A stretch of 64,000 nt of DNA, from contig NZ_NCXO01000002.1 in assembly GCF_002104795.1 (NCBI RefSeq), forward strand, positions 1 to 64,000, in the 5' to 3' direction. The first letter of the stretch is position 1. Each line of letters starts with the position of its first letter. The position numbers were made by a program, and so were the translations under genes. This document shows, piece after piece, positions 52,901 to 64,000 of this stretch. The notes beneath the pieces are model-generated. The model was given only the letters and a program-made list of their open reading frames with translations. It did no database searches and had not been told where the DNA came from. Source of the stretch: Mycolicibacillus koreensis. Lineage in GTDB: Bacteria > Actinomycetota > Actinomycetes > Mycobacteriales > Mycobacteriaceae.

Positions 52901-55349
52901 GGGATCACCTGCTCGTCCACACCGCGCCGGCAGTGATAGTGGGTGACGTCGATGGCCGCCTCGGTGGGGCCGTAGAGGTTGTAGAGCTCGGCGCCGAGGG
53001 CGGCGAAGAAATCGTCACGCAGGTCTGCGGGGAGAACCTCGCCGCTGCAGAACACCCGACGCAGGCCGACGCATTCGGTCGCATCCGGTTCGGCGAGGAA
53101 CCGGCGCAGCATCGACGGCACGAAATGGATTGTGGTGATGGCGTTGTCGACGATGGTGCGCACCAGGTAGGCGGCGTCCTTGTGGCCCTCCGGTTTGGCG
53201 ATGACCAATCCGGCGCCGGTGATCAACGGCCAGAAGATCTCCCACATCGACGGGTCGAAGCTCAACGGGGTCTTGTGCAGAACCCGGTCCGCTTCGGTCA
53301 ACGGATAGGCCGACTGCATCCACCGCAGCCGGTTGGTGATGCCGCTGTGCGCGTTGAGTGCGCCCTTGGGGGTTCCGGTCGACCCGGAGGTGTAGATGAC
53401 GTAGGCCAGGTTGTCGGCACCGACCCCGGTGACCGGTGCGGTCTCGGCGGTGAGCGCGGAGATCGCCGGGGCGTCCAGGCAGAGCCGCGCGCCGGTGAAC
53501 TCGGGGGGCAGCTGCCCCAGGTGCCGACGGTCGGTGAGGCAGGCCGGGGCGTCGGCGATGTCGTCGAGCATCGCCGCGATCCGGTGGGCCGGTTGCGCCG
53601 GATCCACCGGCACGAACGCACCGCCGGCCTTGAGCACCGCCAGCAGCGCCACCACCAGTTCCACCGAGCGGTCCAGCAGCACCGGCACCACCACGTCGGG
53701 GCCGACCCCGAGCTGGTGCAGCCGGTGGGCGAGCCCGTTGGCGCGACGCTCCAGCTCGCCGTAGCTCAGGGTGTGGTCGCCGCAGCGGGCCGCGAGCGAC
53801 TCGGGGCGGCGCGCGGCGGTGGCGGCAACCAGCTCGTGCAGGCAGTGCCCGGCGTCGTCGGGTGGCGCAGCGGTGTCGTTGAACTGCCCCAGCTGTCGCT
53901 GCTCATCGGCGGTGAGCAACGGCAACGCCGAGACCTTGGTGTCGGGGTCGGCGGCGATCCCGGCGAGCAGGGTGGTGAAATGCCCGGCCATCCTCTCGAT
54001 GGTGGCCGCGTCGAAGAGGTCGGTGTTGAACTGCAGGGCGGCTTCGAGGACCCGCCGGTCGTCGGGGCCGTGCTCACCCATCTGCATGGTCACGTCGAAC
54101 GGGGCGCCGCCCTGCCCGATGTGTACGGTCTCCAGCGGCAGTTGCCCGGGGACGGCCCGGGTCTCGGCGGTCTCGGCGGTATCGGCAGGATGGTCGGTGA
54201 AGTTGCGGGTCTGTTCCCAGGCGAACGACACCTGGAACACCGGGGTGCGGCCCGCGTCGCGGGGTGGGCGCAGCCGCTCGACCAACAGCGGGAACGGGTA
54301 GTCCTGGTGGGCGATCGCGCCGAGCACCGTGTCCTTGACCTGGGCCAGCAGCGCGCGAAACGTCGGGTCGTCACCGACATCGACCCGCAACGCCACCGGG
54401 TTGGCCAGATAGCCGACCAGTCCGGTCACCCCGGCACGGTCCCGGCAGGCGAACGGCGAGCCGATGATCAGGTCGTCAGCACCGCTGTAACGGGCGAGCA
54501 GCGCGGCGTAGGCGGCCAGCAGCGTCATGTACGGAGTGGCGCCGGCGGCGCGCCCCGCGTCCTTGAGTGCGGCCGTGGTTGCGGCGTCGATCGAGAATCG
54601 GTGCAGCGCACCGCGGTAGGTCTGCACGGCCGGTCGGGGCCGGTCGGTGGGCAGCTGCAGGGTGGGCAGATCCCCGGCCAGCCGCTGACGCCAGTAGGAC
54701 CACAGCCGCTGCCCGTCCTCACCGTCGAGCCTGCGCGCCTGATCCTCGGCGTAGTCGACGTAACGCTCGGCGGGCAGCGGGGGCACCGGACCGCCGTGTT
54801 CGGCGGCGTAGAGACGGCGCAGCTCGTCGAGAATGATGTCGATCGACCAGAAGTCGACCGCGATGTGGTGCACCGCCAGCACCAGGATGTGTTCCTCGGG
54901 GCCGCGCCGCAGCAGGGTCAGGCGCAACACCGGTCCGGTGTACAGGTCGAAGGGGCGGTCGGTTTCACGGCGGATCCAGCTGTGCACCTCCGCCGGGTCG
55001 GTGCCGATGTCGTGGTGGGCGATGCGTACCGGCCACGACGGGTGCACCAGCTGGCACGGTTGGCGATCCCGCTCGGTGTAGGTGGTGCGCAACATCGGGT
55101 GCCGGTCGACCAGCGCCTGGGCGGCGCGCTCGAGTGCCGCGGTGTCGAGGACGCCGCTGATCCGACCGGCGTAGACCACGGTGTAGGCGGCGCTGTCGGG
55201 GGCGAGCTGGTGGACGAACCACAGCGAGCGCTGGCCTTGCGACAGAGGGTGTTCACTGGCGGAGCGCTCGGCCTTCTGCATCAACAGGCGCGCCAGCAGC
55301 GCGCGTTTCGCCTCCGGGGTGAGCGCGGAAACGTCGATCGGGGTGTCGG

Positions 55350-55353
<4 letters not shown>
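49969..55353 (-). CDS. NRPS of order C-A(Ser)-PCP-KASIII-KASIII
   Basis: A 1794-residue synthetase. The condensation domain (about 35-480) has HHIAVD at 162-167. The adenylation domain (about 500-1000) has YTSGSTGTPKG and core Lys992. Its pocket residues are D700 P701 W704 H743 F768 S770 L793 I801 D802, one change from the serine code. The carrier domain has LGGAS with Ser1049. An Ala/Pro linker (about 1088-1122) leads to a KASIII-like domain with Cys1242 (NNACAGM), His1383 (LMHQTSESSIND) and Asn1420 (ERGNTATTSHF). A second KASIII-like domain (about 1500-1794) has Ala1591 where the Cys should be. There is no thioesterase or reductase domain. It starts by ATGA overlap with the PKS gene. KASIII fused to an NRPS is very unusual; what it does to the seryl intermediate is unknown. 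Confidence 0.9.
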
Positions 55354-63032
<7,679 letters not shown>

Positions 63033-63104
63033 CGTTACTCCCTCACCCAGCCACAGTGCTGACTCGTCAGAACAGGAACAGAAACCCTGATTGTGCTGTG
63101 TCAC

Positions 63105-63285
63105 TGCTGATCACGCTGATTTACTCCCGGCGGGCAATTCCGGGAGAAAAGAGCTCGATCAGCGTGGGCTGCGACACGATCACGTTGAGGTAAATGCACC
63201 CCTTCAGTGCTCTTAGAGAAATCTCATATTTAGACTGCTCTGAACGCTCTATTTTGTCAATATTTGTTGGTGTTAGATTGGCTAC
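63105..63285. promoter_or_regulatory. AT-rich divergent regulatory region between PKS operon and regulator
   Basis: The stretch 63190-63285 is strikingly AT-rich against a 70% GC background and has no reading frame. It must hold the promoter of the PKS operon (minus strand) and that of the regulator (plus strand). A candidate site for the regulator is not resolved, although GAGATTTCTC-like partial symmetry occurs near 63210-63225 on the minus strand. Confidence 0.55.
63274..63279 (+). promoter_or_regulatory. -10 box (TAGATT), leaderless promoter of the regulator
   Basis: TAGATT ends six bases before the GTG at 63286, predicting a leaderless message. Confidence 0.45.
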
Positions 63286-63939
63286 GTGAACCCGACAGGA
63301 GATGACCTGGCCGGGATCGCCGAGTTGAGCAGCCTTGACGACCCGGTCCGCCGCCGGCTCTACGACTATGTCGCCGCGCGGCCGGCGCCGGTGACGCGCG
63401 ACGGCGCCGCCGCCGCGGTGGGTGTCGGTCGCTCACTGGTCGCCTACCACCTGGACAAGTTGGTCGACGCCAGGATCCTGGCTGTCAGCTACGAACATCG
63501 TTCCGATCGGCGCGGACCGGGGGCGGGGCGCCCGGCGAAGTACTATTCGCTGGCCCGCGAGGAACTGTCGGTCAGCGTGCCGCCCCGCAGCTACGGACTG
63601 TTGGCGGCGCTGCTGGCCGAGGCCGTCGCGGCCGACGGGACCGGCGCGGTCGGCGCTGCGGTCGCCGGTGCGGCCCGCCGCTACGGCAGCGACAACGCGG
63701 CCGGCGGTGATCTGATCGAGGCGCTCGGCGGTTACGGCTATCAACCGGTGCCGGGCGACGACGGAGTGATCACGCTGCGCAACTGTCCGTTTGACCGCAT
63801 CGCCACCGAACACCCGGAATTGGTCTGCGAACTCAACCTGCAGCTGATCCAGGGCATGCTCGAAGCGCTCGGTGAGGACACCGGGTGTGCGACGCTGGCG
63901 CCCGCCACCGGCCGATGCTGCGTCGTCCTGCGTTCCTGA
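63286..63939 (+). CDS. Winged-helix regulator, ArsR/SufR-like with C-terminal cysteines
   Basis: A 217-residue regulator. Residues about 14-90 form a winged helix (LDDPVRRRLYDYVAARPAPVTRDGAAAAVGVGRSLVAYHLDKLV, then the wing RGPGAGRPAKYYSLA). The C-terminal half has NCPFDRIATEHPELVCELN with Cys167 and Cys181, Cys201, and GRCCVVL with Cys211/212. This layout recalls SufR-like regulators that sense iron-sulphur clusters or redox state. Leaderless GTG start. It faces the PKS operon across an AT-rich region and is the likely local regulator. Confidence 0.8.
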   Translation: MNPTGDDLAGIAELSSLDDPVRRRLYDYVAARPAPVTRDGAAAAVGVGRSLVAYHLDKLVDARILAVSYEHRSDRRGPGAGRPAKYYSLAREELSVSVPPRSYGLLAALLAEAVAADGTGAVGAAVAGAARRYGSDNAAGGDLIEALGGYGYQPVPGDDGVITLRNCPFDRIATEHPELVCELNLQLIQGMLEALGEDTGCATLAPATGRCCVVLRS

Positions 63940-63952
63940 TCGGTACGACCTG

Positions 63953-63969
63953 CCGGCCACGGCGGCCGG
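63953..63969 (+). terminator. Hairpin after the regulator gene
   Basis: CCGGCC and GGCCGG form a 6-bp stem with a five-base loop 13 bases after the stop codon. The following sequence has only scattered T, so it is a weak terminator candidate. Confidence 0.3.
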
Positions 63970-64000
63970 GCTGTTCTCGGCACCGCAGTGTGCCGGTGGG

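Noticed and set aside
63033-63104. Longer PKS with start at 63104
   Set aside because: The extra 24 residues are not FAAL-like, and the ATG at 63032 has a good GAGGGAG site.

Overview
The window is about 70% GC DNA from an actinomycete. Several genes point to the Mycobacteriaceae: an antigen 85-type mycolyltransferase at the left edge, a FabH (KasIII) and a DesA3-like desaturase that closely resemble remembered M. tuberculosis sequences, a DUF7159-type protein, and many leaderless genes whose start codon lies 6-7 bases after a TANNNT -10 box. No tRNA, rRNA, CRISPR array or intact insertion sequence was seen.

Left part (1-10 kb): the mycolyltransferase with a Pro-Ala-Asn repeat tail (cut by the edge), an acyl-CoA thioesterase, a frameshifted membrane protein, a haloalkane dehalogenase, a large YbhN-type membrane protein with an embedded kinase-like domain, a DUF7159-type protein, a POT transporter and TesB. 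The 10.3-19.4 kb stretch is accessory in character. It has two copies of a structured RNA resembling a SAM-IV class riboswitch, each starting 8 bases after a -10 box and each leading into a protein of unknown function. It also has an HNH nuclease, relics of VapC, of a second HNH gene and of an antitoxin, an intact RelE toxin, and a YhaO/YhaN-like (Mre11/Rad50-type) pair preceded by a translationally coupled 41-residue gene.

Middle (19.4-44 kb): mostly housekeeping and lipid metabolism. It holds RF3, the desaturase, a methyltransferase, a thioesterase, DoxX, a CoA-transferase, a small HNH/MazG-like/NERD-relic patch at 25.7-27.5 kb, a TetR/DUF2236 pair with a visible operator, fabH, an SDR-SnoaL-SDR operon, an FMN glutamate synthase-like enzyme, ThrE, SRPBCC-DUF5995, DUF2804, SelO, a dienelactone hydrolase, and an MBL lactonase-like gene divergent from a TetR gene.

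Right part (44-64 kb): a probable secondary-metabolite locus. A three-gene operon on the minus strand encodes (i) a FAAL-ACP-KS-AT-DH-KR-ACP polyketide synthase, (ii) an NRPS of order C-A-PCP followed by two KASIII-like domains, and (iii) an extended-SDR reductase. The adenylation pocket reads close to the serine code. The inferred flow is fatty acid activation, one PKS extension with reduction and dehydration, condensation with serine, then an unprecedented KASIII-type step and reduction. A Cys-rich ArsR-like regulator sits divergently upstream. An ABC exporter-like pair and a flavin oxidase lie downstream on the opposite strand and may or may not belong to the locus.
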